Part shown: one piece after another, positions 35,144 to 48,465 of the stretch
Layout: each line of letters starts with the position of its first letter
Numbering within the stretch: position 1 is the stretch's first letter
Source: Chlorokybus atmophyticus
Lineage: Eukaryota; Streptophyta; Chlorokybophyceae; Chlorokybales; Chlorokybaceae
Length of the DNA: 64,000 nucleotides
Reading direction: 5' to 3'
Assembly: GCA_009103225.1 (NCBI GenBank)
Contig: RHPI01003369.1
Coordinates: forward strand, 1,832,887-1,896,886
Notes under the pieces: model-generated
Told to the model about the DNA's origin: nothing
The model's database searches: none
What the model saw: the letters and a program-made list of their open reading frames with translations, nothing else
Program-made: the position numbers and the translations under genes

Positions 35144-35484
35144 TGTAAGAGGGGAGGGGGGGGCTACCGCCCCCTTGTAATCCGCTACCCCAACACCACT
35201 ACCAGCCACGCCGCCGGCCCCCACCGCCACCGCCGCTGCCGGGGCAGCTGCCAGAGCAAAAGATGCTCTGGCTATGGCGGCCGCTGCGTTTAGCAGCGCC
35301 GCCATGCGGCTGATATTAACGTGAGACATTAGTCTCACATCGATATCAGTGTTAGCGATAAGCTTACATAACATGAAGGCTATAAAGGCCTTAATACGGC
35401 TCAATTGGATGTTTGCTACCCGTTGGGACCCTTCTTTTTAACGAAATAAGGCGGGGAATCGCATAGCGGTAGCACTCCGTTACA
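35144..35484. mobile_element. MITE family B, second copy
   Basis: It starts TGTAAGAGGGGAGG, ends GGTAGCACTCCGTTACA, and shares with the 32789 copy the inner blocks CTACCCCAACACCAC, GCTATGGCGG with TTTAGCAGC, and GGGGAA-GCATA. It is 341 bp and non-coding. Confidence 0.65.
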
Positions 35485-35643
35485 TGCTTACACGACGATC
35501 TAAGCTCTGTTGCGGTTTTCCTCTGGTTCATAGCACAAAGAAAGCTCAATGCTTGCGCTGCAGTGGGACACGTGTCAATTCACTGACAGTGTGAGTGATG
35601 AGGCACGGCATGCATTATGAATGTGCTAGCAACCTTATTGTTG

Positions 35644-35647
<4 letters not shown>

Positions 35648-35686
<39 letters not shown>
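35648..35686. repeat. (CA)n microsatellite
   Basis: About 19 uninterrupted CA units. Confidence 0.95.
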
Positions 35687-35689
<3 letters not shown>

Positions 35690-37149
35690 CACGCAGTAGG
35701 CTGCCTGCTTGCATCAAGCTACTCGGTTGAGCAGCTTGACGCAAGCTAGCAGGTAAAGAGGTAGAAAGAGCACCAGCAACAGGCAGCTGACAATACGCAG
35801 CAAGTTGCATGCAGTGACTGGTCCAATGCTGTAGCAATACCACTACTTACTTGCCGATCGGGGCTTGGCATTATATACACAAGCACTAAGGACATCGGAA
35901 GTCCCATCCGCACCACGGTGCTACGGAATAAGCAGCAGCGCATCAAGGGAAGAGAGGATGATCACCAACCTTTCATACAGCTCCAGCCCCATATACACCC
36001 ACGCCTAACACACCCACACTCACACACACAACACAACACCCCACAAGGGATGAGGGTGAGAGCCCCTTCAACAGGTAATAGCCGGGCACCCCACACAAAT
36101 GGCCCTCAAGTGGTGAACACACTCTGATCCCTACTCAAGGTTGCTACTAAGCCTTTATACCAATTGCTGCTCTCCCGACCTGGCACACATGATATCCAAG
36201 GCCCAAGACCTTGTCACTGTGTGCTGACCTATCAGCACAAGCCGACCTTGCCATCAACCTTACAATTTCAAACTTAGGTTAACCTATTACAATAGTACTT
36301 GCGGATTGACCACATGCATCAATAGCCTTACGACCGTCACATTAGTGGCAAATCGCACTACCACAGTACAGATTATGTGGTTTGCCATCATGGCTCTCAT
36401 TCGTTGAACCCAAAGTATTGTTGATTGCCAACTGATGTGGCAATCCATAATACTTTGGGCTACATGGCCTCAGGTATTAATCAGCTTTGTGCAAGCCCTT
36501 ATCGATGCCTTATGTAGTACTGTGTCCAAGACTCCCAAGGCGACATGGTCAAAGTGCATCAGCACAGCTGCCATGCACTACACAACTTGACAACCGAAAT
36601 CTTCACGTAGTTCTTCATGCTTACCTAAGTAAGAGACAGAGAATGACTTTGGCCAGCCTTATAAGCGTGACAAATGCACAATCATGCACAACGTTAACCA
36701 TCGCCTGAGCGCCTGCCCGCCCGTCTACGTCAAGCCTTGGACATGAAGGCCGCCCTGGCGCCAGCTTGAGCTTTGCCGCCTGCATTGTTAAACGGGAAAC
36801 TCTTAAGTTGTAAGTTACAAACTTGTAAGTTACAGACTTACGCTAAAGCCTCAATCAGCCCAATCTTCGCATTGTTGATTAAGTGGTTACGTATTTACAA
36901 TAACAGACCTACGTAGCTTGACTTAATGATTTCATCGGTATAAGTGTAGTTAAGCGTGCTGATTGAGATAACTTGTAAATCGCTTGTGCCCACGATATGC
37001 TAACCGACAAGTTAGCGATAAGGACCATACTCACAATGACACAGGTGAGTCAGTACTTGTCAAGGTCTTTTGCAACCTGGATAAGTACTGACTCTTACCT
37101 GTCGGTGGAAGCTTCTGCCGGGGGCTGCCAGCACTGCCGAGTCAAGCTC

Positions 37150-37470
37150 GGGATTTAGGGGTTTATGCTAGTCTTGGGGTTTAAAACTGTCTCATGCCAA
37201 TAATGGCATTCAATTATTTAGTTATTAATACTAGCACAAGCTACTTATATTATTAATGGTTTGGGCTAGGTACAGTACTGGCACGGATTGTTAACCTCTT
37301 GCCATTGTTAGCACAGGATTTGTGGCATCACAGGTCTATAATACATAGACCAGTAATGGCATAGTTTGTGCCAATATTGGCTTAAGCCATTTGCAAGTAG
37401 CCAGTACTGGCACAAGGTTGTCGGGCTAGTACTGGCACGGGTTTATGCCAATACTGGCACGGGGCACTAG
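37150..37470. repeat. Clustered palindromic motif near TGCCAGTACTGGCA
   Basis: AGTACTGGCAC, AATACTGGCAC, AATAATGGCAT and AGTAATGGCAT occur at least eight times in about 300 bp, in both orientations. This looks like subterminal transposon repeats or a decayed satellite. Confidence 0.5.
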
Positions 37471-38069
37471 ACCCATGTGCTGGTCATGTTTGGATTTTAT
37501 GAGATTGCATATCCAGTCACTCGCATGACATTTTACCAGCTAGCGGCTAGCTCTAGACTAGGGTGCACCCTGATCCCAAGATTAGATATACCTAGTTTAT
37601 TACCTAGCTTGTGTGCCTAAGAAACTCCATTTTTTTTAGCTAGCTTGTCTAGCAGATTAGGCATATGCTGGGTGCGGACTAGGTAATTGATTTAGATAAT
37701 GGTTGCAGCATTGCTTGAAATTAATGTGCTGAACACAGCAGTGCTAAAACGCGTGATTGCAAATGCATGCATAACAAGAGTTTATGGTGATAGCACATGC
37801 ACGTGAACACATTCCATAAGGGCCTTGTCAATTGCATCGTTAATGCGGGCTGCAACATACTTGGCATCTTTTATATGCCCGGTCTTGTTCACCGCGTTGA
37901 TGCAGACTTAGCCTTTAAGACACACAATTAACATGTAGAGTATTGGCCCAAACTGCATGTCCGTCCATTCATCACTTGCTATCGTGCTACCTGTTGTAAG
38001 GAGTGTAGGAAGGCAGGGAGCACAACACTTTTACCATACCTGATAATCATACACGCCGTAAAACACTCT

Positions 38070-38217
<148 letters not shown>

Positions 38218-40286
38218 NCCGTTGTCTTTTGAAGATCTGTGTGGCCAAGATGTGAGTTTGCGTCACCACACGCGGACCAAGGCGAGAGGCCCTTGAGTAA
38301 GCATGTGCAAAGTGGGAAGGAAATAGTGGCAAGTACTTATTGCGAAGCCAGAATGTGTTTGCATGAGATTGGGGTGCTTGGCTTAGCTGGTAAAGGGGCC
38401 TTCCTCTCTATGCTGGCAAGGGTGGTGGTGGGGGGGGAGGGGGGGGGTATTAGGCGTGAAGGTGTTGCTTGAGAGAAGGTTGCCCAGGGTCTATAACATC
38501 GGCGCCATAACCTCTAGGCTATGGCAGCAAAAGTCGTTGCCATATGAGGAGCCACATGCCATGTGATCATGTCCCATAACCATGGTATGACATCATCTCT
38601 CCTTGCTGCACTTGGTAGCGAAGCGATCGACAACCAAATGCTACATGTCTTACCATCAAACAATGTCTGTGCAACAATAAACGTTTTGCCCTTTGCATGT
38701 TGATTTGAACAAAGCCGTTGCATGCATAGAACTACATGGGACTGTACATGTGAATGCATGTTGCCAGCTGATGGTGCACGTACACAGGTTAGTGCATGAT
38801 GCACTGTGCATCATGCACTCATCATTTTCTTGCCATGAGCATGCCATGATGTGATGTTACTTTTGGAAGTGTGTCACACATTTATGTATAACACATATGA
38901 TACGCACCAACTCCAACTTGCATTGCATATTGTGTGCCAGTACAGTTTGACACTAATTTAGTAGATCAACTTTTCTTAAAGAATGACATGCTGTTGGTCT
39001 TGCAGTTGTGCACACGCACGCATGTGACAACACAAAAACCTGAATCCACATGCAATCAGGTTGTGTATGCAACATGCAATGAGGTTTTCCTGAAAATGCT
39101 ACATATAGTATTGCAACATGTCAATCGTTATCATCTAAAACCATAAGCATACTCCCCGCAAGTTGTTTCAACCCTGTCTGGAAACAAACTTTGTGCACTA
39201 CACTTATGTGAAACATGTTGTGCGCTTGCAAGCTTGAAATCGTGCACGTGTAACTTGCACATGCATAACATATTTGAATGGCCTTTAAGAATATACACTT
39301 GCTTGCTTTGTGACCCTGCAAACGTATGTACAAGCACAAGCTTTTTTAAGATATAGAAAAACGTGTTTTGAACATGTTCTCTATATAAAAAGGTTCACAT
39401 GTGAATGAGTTGAGCACTTTGATATCCTTTGATCAGGCATGTTGTTGATATTATCAAGTTGACTGCCAAGCATTCTTTGACCAGTTTCGTACCAAAACAT
39501 CAAACCATGACTATCATTGTGAGTAAAACGCATGTTTAACTTGTAGTAATTTGCATAATAGACTTCGTTAATAACATTGCCTACTTGCATGAGTATTTTA
39601 TGATCTATTATTTGTAGTTGGTAAACTACACTACATAGTATACAATAAGCTAGTGCATTACATCCGATTACATTACATCCATAATGCACTACAACTATGC
39701 ATGGACTATGATAGTATCACTGCAATAGCATTTATAATATATGTGTAATGATTACGCTGTAATGCATGATTGTATAACTTACCGTGCACATGAAGAATAT
39801 ATCAAAAATCAATTGCAGATGATCAGCTCAGATGGGCTTACACATGCTGTTGTGCTTTCATATGCTGCTTTTGCTTTTGCTTCAGTTGCTTATACAGATA
39901 ATGCCATCAATGCTTTGATTTAAGCTATAAACATTGCAATGTTATGCGAAATCGTTTCCCCTTTTGCATATAAATGAAGCGTTGCTATTGCATATGAGGC
40001 GCTTTCTCATGTGCAAGTGATTTAATCTTTCGAATGCCTTTTGACACCAAGATGTTTCAGTTACAGATTGCGTATACTATTGTCCATTAATGCATGAATA
40101 AACCATCATCCATGTTCATTGACACTTTAATGGTGGCGCCTTACCCTTAGTGAGGGCCGCAAGGTACGTGTGGGCCCTCAGAATGAAGCAGCTCACAGAC
40201 TTTTATTGGGAAACATGGGGCAATGCTTACTGTGCAACTGCCCTACCCCCTAATGTAGGGCGCTAGATACTTTACATGTCAGGTAT

Positions 40287-40476
40287 TACCGTATAGACAC
40301 GTACAACTCTCACTCACTTCTAAGAGTTATTCTTTATTTCAACCTTTTGGCTACACCAGCCATAAATGTCAATGTCCATTATTCTTACTACTGTTAACAA
40401 AGCCTGTAATACCCTATGAACATTACAAATTGAGGCAATCGATAATAATCTTTCGGTTGTACGTGTCTACACGGTA
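40287..40476. mobile_element. Small MITE with 21-bp inverted ends
   Basis: TACCGTATAGACACGTACAA at 40287 is mirrored at 40456-40476 (TTGTACGTGTCTACACGGTA) with one mismatch. The element is 190 bp with no coding capacity. The TACCGT tip recalls family A at 334. Confidence 0.55.
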
Positions 40477-41365
40477 TCTCGGACTGTGGGTGAGCAAAAT
40501 TACCATGCATGATACCGGCTCCATGGGGCAATGCCCCAACCCTTGCCCCATCGATTGGGGGTGTTAAGGTGACATGGACAGGTGCATAACATGCACTGCA
40601 GACTCGGTAGGCCTAATGGACTGCATCTTGCATGCCCAGTGACCACCTGCATGTCTACAGCAGCCTGAGTAACACTGCAAGTGACTTTCCACCCCCGGTG
40701 TGCCGGATGCTGGCGCAGCAACCTGTGACGAAGCGGGAAAAAGTTTCCTCGACTGCCTGGCTGCCAGGCACAGGCTAAGGCCGCCTCTCTTTGTGTGCGT
40801 GCGTGTGTGAGAGGATGTGTGCGAGGTACGGCCGGAGTAAAGTGCGTCAGCCAATAGGCCTAGCTCAGCAGCACAGCAGCTTGCATGCTACGGCTGGCAC
40901 TGCTGGCTTAGGGTTAGGGCTAGCCTGCTGCAAGTTTAGCAAGTATGTGCATTGTTAGCTGCTGGGCTCACTCATTGTGTGGGCCGCAGCAGCTCACTTG
41001 TCGATGTAACAGCTGGTCTGGTGGCGGCCTCCACCAAGCGAGCTTCACCCTCTGAGATCGATCAACAGTGATGATAGTGACGTGTGCGCAAGCGAGCATG
41101 CCCGGCTGCTAGGCGTGCCTGCGCACCCCCCCCTCTCCAGTAAGTGCGCCTTTGCGGCGGATAGACAGGGTGCACTGTGCAATCTCTGACAACCTGTGAT
41201 TTGCTTTGCCAACGCATGTTGAAGTTGTGGTGTGCTGCGCCGTGCCTACAGGTTGCAATCCTCCGCTTGTTACAGCGCTGTATATCCAGCTTGCCAAGCA
41301 GCAGTGCATGGAAGGCAACTCCTTTGCCGTGTGACAGCAAGCAGCCTGTGCCCCTGAAGTATTGC

Positions 41366-43087
41366 ATGATGCCAAATGCATGTCCCGGTATAGCTGTGCT
41401 AGTGGCGTGTGCTATCTGCCTGTTGGGGTTGCTTCCGCTGGGGCAGGCCGGCGAGGTGAGCATAGAGGAGCAGAGCATCATCAATGCCGACAATGACTTC
41501 ATCCTCCTGCCACGCATGGCTACGGCTCCAGAGGATCGCCCGGAGCATGACGACTTCTTGCACAACGTGAGTGCAGTAAAGTGGTAAACGAGATGGGCTC
41601 ACAATGCGATCTGCTTGCAAAGTCATGCGTTGTTGCAGTCAAGTTGGGTGCTATGTGGCTCACGTTGCAATGTAGTGATAGTCGGCATCACATCATGCAC
41701 TTGTTCGTTCTTGCAGTTGGAGTTTGCAAAGGGGCAGCTAAAACTGATTAACCAGACAAGCAAGGATGGAAGCGGCCGACAGCTGCCTGCAGCAATCTGT
41801 TTTGAAGGCAGGTTGCTGCCTAACATGTTCATATTTGGCTCGCCAAAGGCTGGAACCACAACCCTGTGGGCCTACCTGGTTAGGTATGCCATGTGTGGAT
41901 TCTTTAAGGAATGCACGATTGCCATCACTTTGGTTCTTGCTTCATAATGTTTTGCAAACACTGTCCTGCATGCAGTCCCTTAGCACATGACAGCGCCTGG
42001 AGCTTCCCCAAGGAACCAAAGGTTTTGGGTCAATCGCGCCCGATGTGGACAGCAACAAAGATAGCAATTGACTACGCGCCACGCTTTCCCACATGTGATC
42101 AAGCCAACAATGGCGTAAGCACAATGCGCACAGTATTCCTTACCGTGTCTGGATTCTTGTGTGTTGCTTGTACATTGCCAGTCAGCAGGCTCATTCAACT
42201 CTGCCCTGGCAGACATATTACGTAGTGGATGGCTCTCCAGTCTACATCTACCGAGACCAAGCCCCAACTCAAATCGTGCAAATATATGGGACAGAGGCGT
42301 CCAAGCGACTGAAGTTCATTGCAACGCTGAGGAACCCAGCAGATAGAATACTATCCTTCTTCAACTCGTACGGGAAGGCGCTTGGCTACATCCCATGTGA
42401 CGCCAACTTTGATGAGTGGGTGATACAACATTTGGATGCGACTGACTTGTGCTTTAGAGCTGCTGGCATGCACCGCTCATCTCCTGGAAACCTTCCAATG
42501 GTGAGCTGCAACTAGTCTTGTGTGTCCTCCTCACCACACCAGCTCGATGTACGCAAGTTGGCACATCACTTTGTGTCATGCTGACAAGGCTGTCTTGCAA
42601 ACAGGCTTATCGCCGCTGCCAACGCCTGAATCAGATTGTTCAGTCCTGGCATGCAATGCAGCTATTCAATTGGTTCAACTACTTCAGCCCACACCAATTT
42701 ATGTTCATAGACTTCGATGATGTGAATGACAACCCCAAAGAGACTGTGCACAAGGTAAGTTGCAGTACTAGACACGGGTCTAGCGTCCATGTGGCATGTA
42801 TATCTGATTCTACCATGTTGCAGATGTTTGACTTCGCAGGCATCCCATTCGATGAGTTTGAGTTTCAGCCGCTCATTGCCAACAATGGCTCAGAACAAGT
42901 CAAAAAATGTGCCCGCCAGAAGGAGATGCTGCCTTCCACGCGCGAAGCGATTGACGAGTTTTTCCTGCCTTTGAATGTGCAATTGAGGAACATCATGGTT
43001 AGAACCGGTCATGGGGATTCCGTGCCTGCATTCGCCCTGCGCTCTCATGACTTATATTTGTCGCGGAAGAAGACAGGAGCACAGTAG
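41366..43087 (+). CDS. Secretory-pathway carbohydrate sulfotransferase
   Basis: Predicted to transfer sulfate from PAPS to a glycan, probably in the Golgi. Exons 41366-41566, 41717-41883, 41976-42114, 42189-42500, 42605-42754 and 42824-43087 join in phase to 410 residues. Residues 1-30 (ACPGIAVLVACAICLLGLLP) form a signal anchor or signal peptide. The PAPS 5'-phosphosulfate loop is FGSPKAGTTTLW (near residue 105), and the 3'-phosphate motif is LRNPADRILSFFNSY (near residue 216). YYVVDGSP between them is typical of the family. Late blocks are FSPHQFMFIDFDD and FAGIPFDEFEF. Exon 4 may instead start at 42213, eight residues later. The acceptor glycan cannot be told; sulfated cell-wall polysaccharides are a reasonable guess for an alga. 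Confidence 0.88.
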
Positions 43088-43127
43088 GCATAATGGAAAT
43101 TTGGTGACAGTGGTCGGTTGTATTATC

Positions 43128-43132
43128 TGTAA
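43128..43132 (+). promoter_or_regulatory. TGTAA poly(A) signal candidate
   Basis: TGTAA 41 bases after the sulfotransferase stop codon. Confidence 0.4.
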
Positions 43133-44309
43133 GTATGGCTGCAGTATATTGAGCTGAGGTGTTAGAAGTGGGTTGGTAGAGGGGTGGGTGAAAACATGTG
43201 TTAAATCATAGCAAGCCCTGTTTTAGTTCTTCAACATGGTGGACAAGCGCTGAAAGCATTTCATTCATATATGAAATAGCGGTTGTGATGATTAATTGCG
43301 CTAGGGCGTTGTAGATATGTGACCATATTGATGGCCTATCGTATTTGCCCGAATGCCCCCCCCCNNNNNNNNNNNNNNNNNNNNNNNNNNNNNNNNNNNN
43401 NNNNNNNNNNNNNNNNNNNNNNNNNNNNNNNNNNNNNNNNNNNNNNNNNNNNNNNNNNNNNNNNNNNNNNNNNNNNNNNNNNNNNNNNNNNNNNNNNNNN
43501 NNNNNNNNNNNNNNNNNNNNNNNNNNNNNNNNNNNNNNNNNNNNNNNNNNNNCTTAATAAAATATAACAGGCGTTTGTAGCTTCGTTATGTGGTTCGGTT
43601 GTGCCATAAAACCAATGCTGTATACGTTTGTTGTTAATAATAACTTCTTTTTCATCTCGTTTTATAACCGGTTGGACTGTACGGTGCCTACGTACATATG
43701 TAGCAATGTTAGTAACACTGTTACATATATATTATGTGCCAAGGTTGCATGAATGTTGAACTCCTGCATATAGTGGCGCTTTTGCAACCATATCATGGTT
43801 AACGACCCCATCTTTTTATGACAATCACAACCATCAACCACTTTTCATGTTGATTGGTCTATGCAGCCGCCATTATAAGTCGTGTAGGTGCACTATAAGA
43901 GCATGTGGCCGCCGTCGTCATCATATAGCCAGCAGCGCTGCAGAACTCAGCTGCTTTGCTAATAACTTTGAGTAACGATGTGAAGAGTTGGGTAGGCTCT
44001 GCGTGTACGGTAGCCATTCTGCTGAGACGTTTGTGATATGAATTGTCTTTAAGGTTGTTTGTGCTTTATTGTTACATTTGCGCCTTCATTATAATGTATG
44101 GTGCGGGGTCTGCGCCACATTGCCTTATAAGTTAAAGAATGGGGTTTATATTTGTTCGCTTTGATACATTGTCAACAACTGACTCTGATGTAGATCGAAC
44201 GCTCTTGCTCACAAACCACTTAACGTTGCTAGCATATTGCACTGATGTGTTCCTACCAGCCATGACACACAATTGGTTGTCATCATTAACTTTCACAAAC
44301 GGTAACACA
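43133..44309. other. Intergenic with assembly gap
   Basis: It includes the gap at 43365-43552. The sequence just before the gap, CGTATTTGCCCGAATGCCCC, resembles the left end of MITE family A. No gene seen after the gap. Confidence 0.45.
43365..43552. other. Assembly gap (188 N)
   Basis: Unsequenced bases directly after a C-run. Confidence 0.99.
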
Positions 44310-44960
44310 CCGCTTGTTCACCATGAATGGTCCGTCACGCAGGACCGGGATTATTCCCTGCTAAGTGAACTTGACGGACCATGCATGGTCCGGTTTTCAT
44401 GGACAGTCGGACCATACATGGTCAAAATTTCACGTAAATGGCACAATTGTTCTTGGGACGCACCAGGCATAGTGGTCAATATGCATGAGATGTGTGGACC
44501 ATGCATGGTGCGATGCCCCTTGGAACAGTGAACTATGCATGGTTTGTTGCTTGCTTCATGTCCGATAACTGAAAGTCGCACCATACTATGTAGTACATGG
44601 TCCATGGATACGAACCGCAAGTTATATTTGTTACTGAATTGCACGGACATTCATGGTGCGCTACCCTCCTAGCACAGGGGACCACATATGGTGCCAGTCT
44701 GGTCGACAGTCGCACCATGAATGGTCCATGGCTATCGTCAAGCTGTTGCGCATACATGGTGGCCACAAGCGGCACCATGTATGGTCTTGCCAGACACCGC
44801 ACTATACATGGTGCGGTCTACCTTGATTTGATTTGGTGTACCAATCATAGTCTGTCATGATGTCACTTCCATGGAAGCCATGCACGGTGTGAGCGCTGTT
44901 TCATGCACCACGCCTGGTGCATACAATGTGCCACGCATATAATGCACAAAAATGCTGTGA
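44310..44960. repeat. Cluster of palindromic ACCATGCATGGT motifs, left side
   Basis: About fifteen variants lie in 650 bp, such as GGACCATGCATGGTCCGG, CGGACCATACATGGTC, GCACCATGAATGGTCC and GCACCATGTATGGTC. Two are preceded by GACAGTCG. This spacing and palindromy is typical of transposase-binding subterminal repeats. Confidence 0.75.
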
Positions 44961-47694
44961 TGGACAATCAATGAACAGTCCCATCATGATCATCAGTAGC
45001 AAGCTAGCGTCATGTACTATACCTACAGTCTCCTATATGCACTGCACCCTGCGGTTGTCAGTCGCAGCTGACAACATCTTTCACTGGTAGAAATGGGTTT
45101 TGGCAAGTAATGCTGGATGCCTAACTTTATTAGAGATTTAGTGCAAAGTTTGTTAGGGATTCGCGAGATCCCTAATTAGTGTATAGCTAGATCTCTGTGT
45201 AAGTTTGAACCTGTCACAAGCGGCCATCAGCCGGTCGCATATTTTGTATTGAATCTCTAGCAACGTTGGGAACCGGGCGTTGCAATTGTCATCATACACG
45301 GTTGTGACAAACTTGCACGGATGTTGATTAAATTATTATTATTATTATTATTGACCACTTCTCTAACGCCGTTGAAGACACGGTGATTACATTACACGCA
45401 TTTAGGTCAAAACAATGGCCGGTGCGATTCCTTGTTGCGACCGTGATTGATTCCATCATTGATGCATGTATCTAACAGTCATAAAGTTGTAACGTCGGTC
45501 GCTACACCACACTACTTTAACTGCCTAAGTATTTGCCACCTAATCATCAGTATATCGCTGGTCCAAGCTTGCTTTTAGGTACTTAAGTACCTACAGGCGT
45601 GCCCGCGGCCTACCTGGTACTTGACTTATAACGCAGCATACTATGCCCAGTGGTCATTGACCACTCTATCAATTATTAACGCACCGGCGCAATTTACAAA
45701 TGGTGGGTGACACATGGAGTTTATGGCAACAGGATGCCCTACAAGCAACGCTGTGGCTAAATGCTTGGCGTCGCTAACTCGGGATTCAGTCTCCACGCCA
45801 CCCGCGGACCAACAACTTATGTGCAAACACCTACCAGCCTAGCTATTTAACAATAATAAGCTGTTTATCGAGTTGTCTACAGTATTTCGCAATGTATACA
45901 CATGTAACATGCTTTTGTTAACATTATGTATACACAGAATATATGATAATAAACACTTGTATGCGCATGTCAATACTGTTTACCGGTAGTGCTTCTGTAT
46001 ACAACCTTGGTGCATGCGTCGCGTGACACATGCATTGCGTAAACATGAATGCAATACAACTGGCACATGAGACAATTGACAAAGCAAGTAATAAGATATT
46101 GTGCTAGCAAACATCTCTCAGCGCGTCTCGTATCGTCGTAGTCTAGTTAGTCAATGCGTAGGTGTTAGGTCGTTTGCTACTAACTTGGCAAACTTGCCTG
46201 CATAAGTTCGATCACCGCCGGTGAAAAAACTGTGTCAATACTACTTATTTTTGATTTCTACCGCGGATTGCAGTTATACAACCGCATTAAGATTAAGTTC
46301 ATTGATGCATGATTTAACCTGAAATTATCAAAGGATGTGGGTATAATTAATTTCAAGAAAAGACGGATATTGAACTTAATGCACATCAACTACTTCACCT
46401 TAATGGCTGCTGAGTACCAAACCAAATTGTGACTAAGTAGGAAAAGAGGTAGAAACCAGTACCTCGGTTGCTATTGAATACCCAATTAAGTTATGATTGA
46501 ATTCCTAACCAAGTTGCGGTCAAAGCCAAACTGTTGGGGGGCCATTTCTACCGGTGTTTATCGTGTAGCACCTTCGCCTGAGCAGCTGAACCCCATGTGA
46601 AGCCACTCCTAGAAATATTTCCACATTGTGCTGACTCCAAGCCTTAGAAGCTAACCGTAGCCTCAAGAGCCGGTGACACCCTTGCTTGACAGCCTTTGTG
46701 GACAGCCCCTTCTTATAAAAGACATACGGTATTGAGACACACATGTAAGTATAGCACAATAAACCACCCATCTAGGATGACAAGGGCTGTCGCATCCACT
46801 CCTCTTGGGTTGCCATGGCTTTTTCTTCCTTGCCTCGCTCAACAGCCCTGCAATGTGTAGTCATCTCGACAACTACTCAAGGACTGTCAATGACTTGCAG
46901 TTCTATATGCATACATGATAGTTTGTGAGATTCATAGCGCCACTCGCACCCTCTTTCAACCTCGTCGTTGGCCACCAACCACTTTTTCTCTGCTGCATAG
47001 CTGACATCTGCTCGCAAGATCCTCTCGTATGGATAAGACTCCATTCGCCCAGGATCCTTCGATGGCAGCTGGTGACGACAGATGAACACCGCGTGCTCAA
47101 TGTGCTGGTAGTACTCGTACACGTCCATTGCCTGTTCTCTAGTGGGGGCGTTTGGTTTGGTGTCGCAAACAATCGCAGCAAAATCCAAGTCCATTGCACC
47201 GTTTGATCTTTACAATTAAAGATGGCTCAAGCAGCCTGCACATGTCAAGCATCCGTTAAATGTGCACTGGTAACCGTCCATATGGGACAGCCTGTGTCTG
47301 TCAAGTGACTATGAGGACCACAAGCGCGCGGCGTAACATAACAGCATACAAGCATGAATGTATGTGTGTGTAATTGTCCGTATCCTTGAGAGGCAGTGAG
47401 CAACAGATAGTTGGAGACAGTGCGTGATGTTGTCAGAGATGATATGTGTGCTATTATGAGTGTGCGCGCAAACGCATGCCAATGAGTCATGCCATGCGCT
47501 AACATAGCCCTTATTGACCTTTGTGTCTGTGCTGAGCTGAGTTACGGTCGTAGGCAGTCAGTCCTTGATGCAACCCGGCACCACAATGCGATCATTGTTG
47601 CCGCATGGCTCATATGGATAGATGCCTCCGCTGACCAAAAACATCATGGGCCACTCCATCTCCCTGTCATAAATATTGTTGGATACAAGAAATG
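44961..47694. other. Interior of the host element region, no clear gene
   Basis: It contains a TTA microsatellite near 45331-45350 and AT-rich sequence. A minus-strand open frame at 46877-47194 (105 residues, with VYEYYQHIEHAVFICRHQL) may be part of the host element's protein but is not recognised. Confidence 0.4.
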
Positions 47695-47699
47695 CTCAT

Positions 47700-48371
47700 T
47701 GTAACACTCAAGGCTAAATTCTGTGATTTTCATGGCCGTTTTAGGCCTTATTTGTAAGGTACATGTTTCTAATGACTTGTGGCGGATATCGGCGAGTTAT
47801 GAGTCTGCCGCGGATATCGACCGGGGCCCCAAGACCAGTCCGGAAGGTGCCAGAAAACGGAGGGCCAGTCGAGAAGGGCTCGACCAGATTTCTGGAAGGG
47901 CCTGGCGCCAAGTAGTGTAACTTGACCATATGAGCAGCAAATTAGGAGATCTTTGGTGCGTTGGAAAGGTCTAGAAGTGTACTACAAGATTCTGCAAGAA
48001 TATCTTAGCTTCTAGTTCCGTCTAGCGCTAGAATCGTCTAGACAGTAGCATGTGCAGACTGGTAGGTATAAAAGTGACATTCTACAATTTGCAATACAAC
48101 CTTTAGCTCCCTAGTTTCTTGTGTGCAAGCTTGGTGGTGGTTAGCAGGGGTTGCTAGCGTGTGCCCACCGGTGTGTGCTTGCTTGTGTGACGATCCAAGG
48201 CGCTACACAAGTCGGTGTGTAGCTTCGAGCGCATGCGCGTGCGTACGCGAGTGGCGGGGCGCGCGTGTGTGCTTGGCAGAGGGGGCAAGGTTCCGGTGTG
48301 AATACCGTGTCTTGGTGAGAGGGTTGTGGATTGGACCAACTCACAGGTGACAAGGCACGAGCACCGTCACA
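47700..48371 (+). repeat. 5' LTR
   Basis: 672 bp. TGGTAGGTATAAAAG at about 48060-48074 is a good TATA box for the element's own promoter. Confidence 0.95.
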
Positions 48372-48372
48372 A

Positions 48373-48386
48373 CTGGTATCGGAGCA
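48373..48386 (+). promoter_or_regulatory. Primer-binding site, initiator tRNA-Met type
   Basis: TGGTATCGGAGC lies just after the 5' LTR, close to the TGGTATCAGAGC complement of the plant initiator tRNA-Met 3' end. The same site occurs in the decayed copy after 33492. Confidence 0.8.
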
Positions 48387-48465
48387 CGGTTTACGAAGGT
48401 GAGAGAGGAAGTGTGTGGGCGTTTACACTTTTCATTCGGAAGCGGAGTGTAGTGTGTTAGTGGAG

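Noticed and set aside
43319-43580. Open frames across the second gap
   Set aside because: They are only N and a C-run.
46877-47194. Independent minus-strand gene of 105 residues
   Set aside because: No family recognised, no clear splice partners, and it lies within the presumed host transposon; kept only as part of that region.
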